From Aquiflexum lacus (GTDB lineage: Bacteria; Bacteroidota; Bacteroidia; Cytophagales; Cyclobacteriaceae), in contig NZ_JABFHF010000001.1 of assembly GCF_015476655.1 (NCBI RefSeq), positions 372,001-436,000 of the forward strand: DNA of 64,000 nucleotides. The letters are read 5' to 3'. The notes beneath the pieces are model-generated. The model saw only the letters and a program-made list of their open reading frames with translations, had not been told where the DNA came from and did not search any database. This document shows, in pieces, positions 8,927 through 16,784 of this stretch. Both the position numbers and the translations under genes were made by a program. Numbering within the stretch: the stretch's first letter is position 1; every line of letters begins with the position of its first letter.

Positions 8927-9616
8927 TTAAACAAAAATTGCTATCAAATCACTTTTAACTTCTTTTAGGATTTTAAAAGCTTTAATAAGGAATTCACCAA
9001 ACGTATAACTTGAATTTTTTGAATATTCAATATTTGATAACAGCAATTGAATACTAATTTTATCGATAATGCTATCCTCTTTACCTCTCAATTTAGTCTC
9101 TGCAATTGCCATAATAGATACCACCTTGCGAAAGCAATCAAGTTTAGTATAATTATTTTGCCCAATAAAGGGTACGAACAATGTTTTTTTCGAAAATGCA
9201 ATATTATCAAAAATTAGTAATCCGGGAATAGTTATGTTTATTTTAGAGTCAAAAAAGGATTTAACAATTTCCTTGTTTAGGTTCCTCTCTGTTCTTACTT
9301 CCATGAAATCAAAAAGATCATTTTCTTTTACAAGCGTAGGTGAATTTAATATTTTGTTTATTATGTATAGTACCATAAATTCCTCACCTGATTCGCCTGC
9401 CAACGCCCCGGTTTCAATGTACTCAAAAATATCTTTATCAACACTTGCATCAAAAGCTAAAAAAGAAAAAAAAGCACTATGATTTTGCCGAAGTAATTCT
9501 ATTGTATTTACGTCGAGCAATGACTCCCAGTCTTCAATTAAACCTGTTGCATTCTTCACTTTTTGAGATCTTTGCTGCGCCGAAATGATGAATTTGCTAA
9601 TGGGTATAATATTCAT
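8927..9616 (-). CDS. Unknown protein, second gene of a two-gene cassette
   Basis: A 229-residue, AT-rich, largely helical soluble protein. I recognise no domain. Visible blocks include a conserved-looking TGALAGESGEEFMVLYIINK near residue 87 and a C-terminal helical part. Its ATG overlaps the stop of the 563-aa gene by four bases (ATGA), so both are translated as a pair, the 563-aa protein first. The pair is boxed in by an IS21-like end and an IS3 remnant and has markedly lower GC than the mob genes, which suggests horizontal gain. A defence or toxin role is possible from context only. Confidence 0.8.
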   Translation of the reverse strand: MNIIPISKFIISAQQRSQKVKNATGLIEDWESLLDVNTIELLRQNHSAFFSFLAFDASVDKDIFEYIETGALAGESGEEFMVLYIINKILNSPTLVKENDLFDFMEVRTERNLNKEIVKSFFDSKINITIPGLLIFDNIAFSKKTLFVPFIGQNNYTKLDCFRKVVSIMAIAETKLRGKEDSIIDKISIQLLLSNIEYSKNSSYTFGEFLIKAFKILKEVKSDLIAIFV

Positions 9617-11304
9617 TTCTGTTTTTCATTTAGTATATTACAAATGCTATTAACAACTTCCCATGATTTAAAAAGCTTTAAATTTCTAACAATTACACGT
9701 AAACTTTCCCATAATAATAGGTTATTAAAATCTAGTAAAATTCCTTTCAATATTGCGTCAAGCGCCTTTGAATGATTCAAGTTTATATCCCAAAGGTAAG
9801 CAACCTGCTGTTTGACGATCGAAGAATAAGGATAAAGCAATTCAAATTGACGACTTAATTCAATCTTTTCTTGGATTGCTATAATCTCTTGAGAGTTCGA
9901 TTTCAATAGCTTTAATAATTTTCTTTGACAAAGCTCATTGTGTGTTGAAATAATAGCATGCTTTATATCCTTTTCTAAATTATCAATTGCACTAGGACTT
10001 AATTTAATATATTTATAATAAATATCCTCAGAGTATGTGCCATAATTGTTATATATAGTTTCGAATTCATTGGCATCAAAAAAGTCATTCCTTAAAAACT
10101 GTGGTTTAATATTTTTAATCAAATAAAGCGGCATAATTATTCGTTCGTCTAAATCAGAATATTTTAAATTAATTTCCTCAAGAATTTGATCTGTTGTAGC
10201 TAAATTCAAATCTTGTGAATAGATAAATGTTAATACCCTTTTTGATAAAAATATTCTTTCCTTTGACAATAGAAGAAGTTTTTCCATATTCATTTTTTCA
10301 GACCGTGAATCAAAAGTCGCACTAAAAATTATCCAATGAATGTAAGAAGGGCATTTGAAATATGAAAATTCACTCATTTTTAGAGCCATGCAATCACAGT
10401 GTATTTCTTCAAAAAAATCTTTGGAAATGGATAACTGCCAATTTTGCATTAGACCATATTCGCTAGCTATTTTTCGAATCAGACCGACTAAACCTATTAA
10501 TTTTGCATGAGATAGAATTATTTCAGTTTCATCATTTGATGCTAAACATTCATTTAGCTTGGCGTAACAAAAGTTAATTAAAGCTTGATAAGACTGTATT
10601 ACAATTTTCTCGTTCTTTTTTTTAAATAAAGTATCAACATTAAATATACTTTCAAGAAACTTATTAATAGACACACTTTCTATGTTTCGGTTTTCTGACA
10701 GAAAGATAAATAACCGTATTCGACCCAAAAATAAATTTTTTAAAACGTCATCTCCCAAAATATACCCGTAATAATACTGGTCAAAAAGCTCATTCAAGAA
10801 CACATTAATTGTATTGCTTTTACAATACTTGTTGTAAAGTTTAAAAATAGCGAGATTTAATAAACCCTGGTAGCTTGAATTTTTTGTCGAAATTAGTTTA
10901 AGCGCATGAATGTTCCCAAAGCTTTGCCAATAGAAAATATATGCTAAATAGAAATCCGATAGCGACATATCCTTTTTAACAGAGGGTGTATATCTAGCAA
11001 TTAAATCTGACAAATTTTCATAGCTACGTGTATGGGTTAAACCTTCCTCTATTTCTGTAACATTTAGGTCAACACTAAATGTAGTTTTTATAGTATAGGA
11101 AAAATTCTTTTCTACTAATTTCAATAATTCAATTAACGTTTCGTTTTCCTGAGATATCCGATCTATAATAATGACTTCAGATGATTTTTTAATCGCTAAT
11201 AGGTTTGCCATGTTACCTAAATACCCTATCTGATTTAATTTTTGTGAAATCAGTTTTGCTATCAATGGTATTTTTTCAATTTCTATTTCAACCTGACAAT
11301 TCAT
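9613..11304 (-). CDS. Unknown helical-repeat protein, first gene of a two-gene cassette
   Basis: A 563-residue protein with no signal peptide or TM segment. After an N-terminal alpha/beta section (residues 1-75, with VIIIDRIS) the rest is almost entirely helical. The C-terminus looks TPR-like (SRQFELLYPYSSIVKQQVAY, HSKALDAILKGILLDFNNLL). No catalytic motif could be identified. It is translationally coupled by an ATGA overlap to the 229-aa gene downstream. The two-gene architecture, AT-richness and position between IS relics inside an accessory island are typical of uncharacterised defence cassettes, but the function is unknown. Confidence 0.8.
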   Translation of the reverse strand: MNCQVEIEIEKIPLIAKLISQKLNQIGYLGNMANLLAIKKSSEVIIIDRISQENETLIELLKLVEKNFSYTIKTTFSVDLNVTEIEEGLTHTRSYENLSDLIARYTPSVKKDMSLSDFYLAYIFYWQSFGNIHALKLISTKNSSYQGLLNLAIFKLYNKYCKSNTINVFLNELFDQYYYGYILGDDVLKNLFLGRIRLFIFLSENRNIESVSINKFLESIFNVDTLFKKKNEKIVIQSYQALINFCYAKLNECLASNDETEIILSHAKLIGLVGLIRKIASEYGLMQNWQLSISKDFFEEIHCDCMALKMSEFSYFKCPSYIHWIIFSATFDSRSEKMNMEKLLLLSKERIFLSKRVLTFIYSQDLNLATTDQILEEINLKYSDLDERIIMPLYLIKNIKPQFLRNDFFDANEFETIYNNYGTYSEDIYYKYIKLSPSAIDNLEKDIKHAIISTHNELCQRKLLKLLKSNSQEIIAIQEKIELSRQFELLYPYSSIVKQQVAYLWDINLNHSKALDAILKGILLDFNNLLLWESLRVIVRNLKLFKSWEVVNSICNILNEKQK

Positions 11305-11449
11305 TATTTGTAGAATTTCCTTTGACCTAAATAACTATCTCTTATTTTAGATTTTGTCTAACATTTATAATTCTCCCTTTTGTTGGACCAAAAGTATCAG
11401 TTGTTAATTTAATTGTTTGTTAACTAACCTTTATTTCATATCGCAAGTT

Positions 11450-11650
11450 TTACCTCGCCCCGATGACGTTCTTCTTGTTTCCGTTTGGTGGTAAAATGTA
11501 CTTTCGATTATAATATTCGAAATGGGTCTGTATTCCTTTTACAAGTTCAAAACTGTAATTGCATCGGTTCAGGTAGATGCAATCATACTTGATGGATTTC
11601 CAGAACCTCTCAATCAACACATTGTCCAAAGCCCGTTCCTTTCCATCCAT
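11450..11650 (-). pseudogene. IS3-family transposase fragment (C-terminal DDE part)
   Basis: A 66-residue piece matching the last part of an IS3-family orfB integrase domain: MDGKERALDNVLIERFWKSI contains the final catalytic glutamate region (DN..IERFW.SIK), followed by the usual HFEYYNRKY. The rest of the transposase and both element ends are missing, so the element is dead. Confidence 0.85.
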
Positions 11651-11810
11651 TGAAACTTAGACGTTTATTAAAATAGAAGATTAAATATAAAAATTTCCAT
11701 AAAAATGGGAATAAAAATGTTTAAAAAATCATTTGATTGTGTTGAAATTTTTATACATCGATAGATTTTTATGTTCTTTTTAAGAAAGTTGAATAAACTG
11801 ACACTATTAT

Positions 11811-12398
11811 TTAATTCCAAATACTTACCAATTCCTTTACCTTATATTGAATGTGAGAATTGTCCCGTATATCTGGTTTATCAACTATTAACTCAATTTC
11901 TGAATTAATTTTTTCAAAATCAACTACTTTAGTTTCTAGGCAGTTCCCACATTCATAGTCTGTGCAAATTATCTTATATTGAATATCCTTTGTCCAATAA
12001 TACAAGTCTACCATAAATGATTTATTTCCTCCAATCTCTAAATATCTATTTTTATCTATGAAATTTGAATTCGCTGTATTTCCTTCTTCAAAATATTTAA
12101 CAGCTGGTAACATCTTAATTTCCCTTAATTCAGGAAGATCTTCATCTTGGGGACCTTTATATAATGGATTAAAACCTGCTCCAAGACATTTATTTAAAAA
12201 TAATTCATCAGATTTAAAAATATCTCTAACCGAAACCTGATGGATAATAAGTGGTCTATTATCGTTTAAATAATTTACAATTTGAAGTCGAACCTTCATT
12301 TCTTTATAAGTAGTATTAAGTACAAAGTGTAAAGTGTCTTTAAAACCGTACTGAATATCTTCATAATAAAGTTCTTCAGGCAAAATTATGTTGTACAC
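11811..12398 (-). CDS. Hypothetical protein, 195 aa
   Basis: Unrecognised protein rich in beta-strand patterns, with a CTDYECGNCLET motif (three cysteines) near residue 145 that might bind metal or form disulphides. The given start is GTG at 12398. The open frame continues upstream (through RIHYQIADREVLNSFSKTD) into the end of the lipoprotein gene, so the real start is uncertain and could lie further left or use a rare codon. It follows the lipoprotein gene on the same strand and is probably co-transcribed, suggesting an envelope-related pair. Confidence 0.65.
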   Translation of the reverse strand: MYNIILPEELYYEDIQYGFKDTLHFVLNTTYKEMKVRLQIVNYLNDNRPLIIHQVSVRDIFKSDELFLNKCLGAGFNPLYKGPQDEDLPELREIKMLPAVKYFEEGNTANSNFIDKNRYLEIGGNKSFMVDLYYWTKDIQYKIICTDYECGNCLETKVVDFEKINSEIELIVDKPDIRDNSHIQYKVKELVSIWN

Positions 12399-12439
12399 CG
12401 TATCTGTCTTGGAAAAGGAATTTAATACCTCTCTGTCAG

Positions 12440-12901
12440 CTATTTGGTAATGGATTCTTCCGCTTTTTTTTTAGCTAATTCAAGGTAACCCCTTGACTCC
12501 TTTAGTTGTTCTAAAGCTTTTGTATATAACTCAGGAGTATTATAATATCCAGCATCAATTTCTCTTTGAACTGAACAATATGATCGAGCAGCAACTTCTA
12601 TGGAATGCCAAACATCCTTATCCCAAACAGTTTCTTTATACTTTTTTTTCTTTGTAGTTTTATCTAAATTCCAACTTAAATTGAGTTTAGCCTCACCACT
12701 TGCTTTTCCAATAACATCATCTAATTTATCTACATCTGCGTTTACGGATGCAATTAATTCTGTTAATGCATTAACTTGGGAATTTACATCAGCCCCAGAA
12801 ATAGTAGTTTGCCACTTACTAGCTCTGTCCATAAAACACTTTTTGCTACATCCAAAAAGTGTTATTATAAAAATTGGAATTAATACTAAAGATTTTTTCA
12901 T
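12440..12901 (-). CDS. Small lipoprotein of unknown function
   Basis: A 153-residue protein with a lipoprotein signal: MKKSLVLIPIFIITLFGC, with cleavage expected at Cys18. The mature part is helical and coiled-coil-like (ALTELIASVNADVDKLDDVI). It would be anchored in the outer membrane or periplasm. No family recognised. It lies 41 bases upstream of the 195-aa hypothetical gene in the same direction. Confidence 0.75.
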   Translation of the reverse strand: MKKSLVLIPIFIITLFGCSKKCFMDRASKWQTTISGADVNSQVNALTELIASVNADVDKLDDVIGKASGEAKLNLSWNLDKTTKKKKYKETVWDKDVWHSIEVAARSYCSVQREIDAGYYNTPELYTKALEQLKESRGYLELAKKKAEESITK

Positions 12902-13663
12902 AGAGGAAAATTTGGATTAATATTATTAAGTTGTTGATAAAATTAACTTTTATTTTGATATTTCAAATTAGCCATGTGTAATATTTTTATTTTTTTTTTA
13001 TCTTCAGAATTTCAGTCTTTTTGCTATTGACTTCAAATCTTTTCACAAAAATAAATTTTGTATCTTCTTTCCTAACAGAATAGAACTCAATTTTTTCGAT
13101 CTGTTTATTTTGCCTTAACAGTCAGTACTTTGTTTTACAGTTTTTGTGCAAAAAAAAGTTTTTCTTTCCCCAAAAGCCAAAGCTTCGGGAGAAAAGATAT
13201 GTTCTCATTTGATATTGACTTCTGAATATTTTAGCCACTTTTTGTAGTGAAGTAGCCCATGCCCCTTCGTCAGAATTCTGTTCCGAGGTAGGAATTGATT
13301 TTTCAAATAGCCCGCTAGGACAGCTTTATAGCCTCTCGTGAAATGTGGCACTTAAACAGAGCTATCTAAAATAAAAAAGGCGCTTAATCACCGTATGCCT
13401 TATCTAAGTACCAGTTTTCTCGAGTTTTACTAATACCACCAACTTCATTTCTCGTGAAATGTGGCACTTAATTTAGATCACAATTTGGGGGTCAATTTCT
13501 TCTGGAATACCTTTGCTTGATATGATCTATAATAAAACAGCTTTAAAGCCACTTTTTGTAGTGTAGTCAATACCTCTCCTCCAGTACCTTGTTTCCCCAA
13601 GGATTTGATGATTAATGGGTTCAGGCCTTCTGTATCTAATTTGATGAATAAACATTTTAAAAA
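12902..13663. repeat. Non-coding stretch with several short dispersed repeats
   Basis: No convincing gene in about 760 bases; the 69-aa minus ORF at 13478-13687 is not credible. The region holds a copy of the CCCCAAAAGCCAAAGCTTCGGG hairpin (13168-13189, second copy at 30685-30707), a 17-bp direct repeat AGCCACTTTTTGTAGTG (13233-13249 and 13547-13563), and a 21-bp direct repeat (see 13334-13470). It looks like layered debris of mobile DNA. Confidence 0.6.
13334..13470. repeat. 21-bp direct repeat pair
   Basis: The 21-mer beginning TCTCGTGAAATGTGGCACTT occurs perfectly at 13334-13354 and 13450-13470, 116 bases apart, same orientation. Nothing coding lies between. It could be binding sites or debris of an inserted element. 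Confidence 0.75.
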
Positions 13664-13723
13664 TTGTCCGCCTCTGCATTGTTTCATAGATTTAGAGGTT
13701 ATTTCCTGAATGGGACATTGAGT

Positions 13724-15615
13724 ATGCAGATAAAATTCAAAAGGGACACCTTTCTTTCAAAATTATTTCCCGAGATTGATCTATCCGAAGACGAGAGTTT
13801 AATTTCAACTATCTGGAATGAATACCTTCCACATGATGTGAATGTGATTTTGAGAGGTGATGAAGTCATCATTACATTTAAGGACAAGCCAAATTCCAAT
13901 CCCAATTACTTTTTCAGGGCAACCGAGTTGTGCCGTGCAGGTAGGTATCTTGAGGCCATTCCCATCTTTGAAAGCTTAAGGCGAACACTGCCAACTGACT
14001 CTGAATATTACAGGAATTATGCACAGGCTTATGAGGAAATTGGAGAATATGACAAAGCAATTGACCTCCTGATAGAGGCATTGAGGTTTGATCCGCAGAA
14101 CAAGTGGGCACTGCTCCTGATGGGTAATATTTATGTAAGGCATCATGGAGAAATAGAAACCGCCTACACCTTTTTTGAAAAGGTAATGGAATCTGACCCC
14201 AAAAACCACATAGTCTTATCCAACATAGGCGGTATCTTTTTGAAAGCTGAGAAATACAAGCTTGCAGAAAGATTCTTTAAAAAAGCTCTTGAAGCTTTTC
14301 CTGCTTTCCCAAATGCCCTACATGGCTTGGCTTTGATTTCTCATCATGAAGGAAATCTTCTAAAGGCTTTTGATCTGGGGTGTGATGCATTTAAGAATGC
14401 TGATAATAATGATCAGAGAAAAGTGTTTTCCGGGTTCATGACGAATGTGGCTTCTGAGTATATTAAAAAAGGACTTGGGCACGATCAATTGAAGGAATAT
14501 CTTGATTCAATCCATAAACTTTCAGGAAGGGAAATCCGGATAAAAGCCGATAACAGCATTCAGACTGAGGCAAAACTTGAGATCGCGGAGAACTATCAAA
14601 GAGATCATCATCTGGTTCTTTACAGGGAGAATGTGCCCTTTGTGGACCATTTGGTAGCGCATGAACTCACCCACCTGAAATACATAGAAGAAGCAAGAAA
14701 AGACGGTTCCAATATACTTTTCACCAGTGGCATTCTTGAAAGGAAAAGATTCCATGAATTGATGGAACCAATAAAAAAGAAACTGATCAACAAAGTCTTG
14801 AAGTGGAAAAGATCAAAGGTTTCATTGACATGGTGTTTCATGGCACCAACAGCAGGATTTACAATGCTCCTATTGATTTGTTCATTGAGGACTATATCTA
14901 CTTCAATATCCCGGCACTACGGCCCCAGCAATACCTATCCCTTCAGCAACTTGGCAAACTAGCACTACAGGCCGTCACAGACCCGTCTATTCTGGACATG
15001 ACACCTGCTAGTATTATCAGCAAAGTCAAAGTTTATAATGCCCTCTCGGCAAGACTTTTTGATGAACTCTATGGAGAAAGTTCTGAGGCGGCATATCCTG
15101 TTTCCAAACAGGAAAAGGAACTGGTAGATCAATTCTGGGAAGAGTTTAACGAATATCGTCAGGACCGTGAACCGGGGGAAGAATATGAACTGATACAGAA
15201 TTGGGCAGATGATCTTGAACTGAGCATGTTTTTTAAGCTTCAGGGGGAAGTGGTGAAAAACTATGGAGGCGATGAATCAGACTCTGGGAAAAGTGTAGAG
15301 ATGGATGAAGCTTCAGTCGGACTCAATCAGGAAGTGGTAAAGCATATGGTGGAAGCCTTGGCTTACTTCAAGGACAAGGATATCTCCAAGGTCGAAGCTG
15401 TCGCATTCGAAACTGCAATGAAGGCAAAGGGAGGAATCAATCAAAACCAGCACGGGATAATGCTTGAATCTATTCCAGGAACAGATTTTTCCGGAATAAT
15501 GCTCATCTCATATTATTATGTTTCCTGGGCTTTGTTTAAACCGGATTTTGTTGGAGAACTTGGTTTGCATTATGAAAAGGAATTTGCAGCAGCAAGTTCA
15601 ATTTCAGCAACTTAA
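13724..15615 (+). CDS. TPR protein with HExxH metalloprotease motif, read in two frames (possible -1 frameshift)
   Basis: The upstream frame (ATG 13724 to stop 14962) encodes an N-terminal region, then TPR-like repeats (residues about 60-230; ALRFDPQNKWALLLMGNIYV), then an HExxH zinc-peptidase-like motif at about residue 313 (LVAHELTHLKYIEEA). After about residue 350 this frame turns to nonsense. The -1 frame continues sensibly through QQSLEVEKIKGFIDMVFHG to the stop at 15615, giving a fused product of about 630 residues. The switch fits the heptamer A AAA AAG at 14773-14779. The start at 13664 is possible but its first 20 residues look non-native. The 114-aa gene follows after 14 bases. The duplicate tail at 7343 shows the locus has been copied. 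Confidence 0.75.
14773..14779 (+). promoter_or_regulatory. Candidate -1 slippery heptamer A AAA AAG
   Basis: In the upstream frame the codons are ATA AAA AAG. Slipping back one base after this heptamer puts the ribosome exactly in the frame that encodes the C-terminal 280 residues ending at 15615. A AAA AAG is the classic bacterial -1 site, as in dnaX and IS elements. A simple one-base deletion in the A-run would look the same. Confidence 0.45.
14803..15615 (+). CDS. C-terminal part of the TPR/HExxH protein in the second frame
   Basis: Open from before 14779 and readable from GTG 14803 (VEKIKGFIDMVFHG). It encodes about 270 residues: a conserved block FHGTNSRIYNAPIDLFIEDY, an acidic middle, and the tail YYYVSWALFKPDFVGELG that is duplicated at 7343-7468. 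It lacks an obvious initiation signal of its own, so it is most likely the second half of the gene starting at 13724, either by frameshifting or because the gene is broken. No independent function can be assigned. Confidence 0.6.
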   Translation: MEKIKGFIDMVFHGTNSRIYNAPIDLFIEDYIYFNIPALRPQQYLSLQQLGKLALQAVTDPSILDMTPASIISKVKVYNALSARLFDELYGESSEAAYPVSKQEKELVDQFWEEFNEYRQDREPGEEYELIQNWADDLELSMFFKLQGEVVKNYGGDESDSGKSVEMDEASVGLNQEVVKHMVEALAYFKDKDISKVEAVAFETAMKAKGGINQNQHGIMLESIPGTDFSGIMLISYYYVSWALFKPDFVGELGLHYEKEFAAASSISAT

Positions 15616-15629
15616 TTGGACTTACGACA

Positions 15630-15974
15630 ATGGATGGAAAAGATTTAAAGGATCTCCTCAACAAAGTGCTCTTGGAAGATAGCGAGGAGGATTATCAAGA
15701 GTTCATGGCCCAGTTTGACTATAACCATTGTCTTGTGGATGGGGACGGGTACAGTATAGAACTTTTATATTCCAATAAACATATGGCAGTCTATTACTAC
15801 CATCGACAAAGGAAAGAAGCTTACATTTCTATTCTCGGAATCGTTGACTGGAAAATTGAAATTATGAGATTTTTAGCCAGAATTTATCAAATTTATAGGA
15901 TTGATGTTTTTGAGTTGGAGGAAAGGATTTTGAATGAAGTTGAACAGGTTTACAATGAACAAAAACTGATATAA
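15630..15974 (+). CDS. 114-aa hypothetical protein, paralogue of 8271-8615
   Basis: Starts 14 bases after the TPR/HExxH gene and is clearly co-transcribed with it. The protein is acidic with an aromatic core (HMAVYYYHRQRKEAYISILG) and a helical end. Residues 40-114 are almost identical to the protein at 8271-8615, while the N-terminal 38 residues differ more. The similarity continues a little past the stop (the AAATTTTTC and CTCACTCTTCAAA blocks). A partner or inhibitor of the upstream protein is a reasonable guess from the repeated pairing, but no family was recognised. Confidence 0.8.
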   Translation: MDGKDLKDLLNKVLLEDSEEDYQEFMAQFDYNHCLVDGDGYSIELLYSNKHMAVYYYHRQRKEAYISILGIVDWKIEIMRFLARIYQIYRIDVFELEERILNEVEQVYNEQKLI

Positions 15975-16082
15975 AATTTTTCGCACCTCTGATGATTAGC
16001 TCACTCTTCAAAACTTGAATCAAAAGAGGGCTTTGGTAGAAATATCCCCATCTCTAAGGAATTTAACTAAGTATCAGAAACG

Positions 16083-16781
16083 TCACGTTTTTCCTGAGGT
16101 ATTATTTTTGGAATTTCTCTTTGCTTTTTTGTCGTAACCGATTTGCCAAAAATACATATCCAGTATTTTCATTAGCGGATAATGTCTTTGGGTTTCAGTT
16201 TTTATAAGTTTTTGTGCTTCGTCAATTTCATTTTTGTTGTTGTCTATGAAGTTGAAGAGTTCGTTTAATGATGCCTCATTAAAACCTGTATGTTTCATTT
16301 TCGTTTCTTTTAAGCCGTCTATGAAATACCTGTCGTAAGCAGGAACACAGCCCAATGTGCCAAGTATAATTTTGCTCAATAAAGTGTCTGTTGGTGAAAT
16401 GGGTTTTGGCTTGTCTTCTCCTTTGGTGAAATAAATACTCCTGTAATGTTTTGCCAATTCATCTTTCACTGCAATAATGTCTTTAATTTTTTCTCGTTTT
16501 ATTTCGGTGGTTTGGTTGCATTTGAGTTTTTGACTGGTCTTTGAAAATATGATGTCAACTGCTCCTTTGTGAATTAAATGATTCTTTTGAAGCAACCCGC
16601 CTGAACCTCTATACATTCCCCAACTTGCCAAATAGAAAGCTAACTCCAAAATCTGAATTTCTGATTTTGTTGAAGAACTAAAGGAATGAAAGCAATTGTC
16701 CCAAGATTTATATCTGTGGAATTCATCTGCCGTAATGCCTGATAGATACTTCTTAATTATTTCAACAATACTTGCTTTCAT
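16083..16781 (-). CDS. Unrecognised third component downstream of the short Argonaute
   Basis: A 232-residue soluble helical protein, last gene of the seven-gene defence operon, starting three bases after the Argonaute stop. Visible blocks: YKSWDNCFHSF near residue 25, ILELAFYLASWGMYRGSGGL near residue 45, and LSKIILGTLGCVPAYDRYFI near residue 135. There is no signal peptide, TM segment or obvious nuclease motif. Its tight spacing means it is made with the Argonaute pair. It could be a regulator, an extra effector or a stability factor. I do not recognise the family. Confidence 0.85.
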   Translation of the reverse strand: MKASIVEIIKKYLSGITADEFHRYKSWDNCFHSFSSSTKSEIQILELAFYLASWGMYRGSGGLLQKNHLIHKGAVDIIFSKTSQKLKCNQTTEIKREKIKDIIAVKDELAKHYRSIYFTKGEDKPKPISPTDTLLSKIILGTLGCVPAYDRYFIDGLKETKMKHTGFNEASLNELFNFIDNNKNEIDEAQKLIKTETQRHYPLMKILDMYFWQIGYDKKAKRNSKNNTSGKT

Positions 16782-16784
16782 ATT

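Noticed and set aside
13478-13687. 69-aa minus ORF
   Set aside because: Passes through the 17-bp direct repeat, has no domain and lies over the TPR gene leader. Most likely chance.
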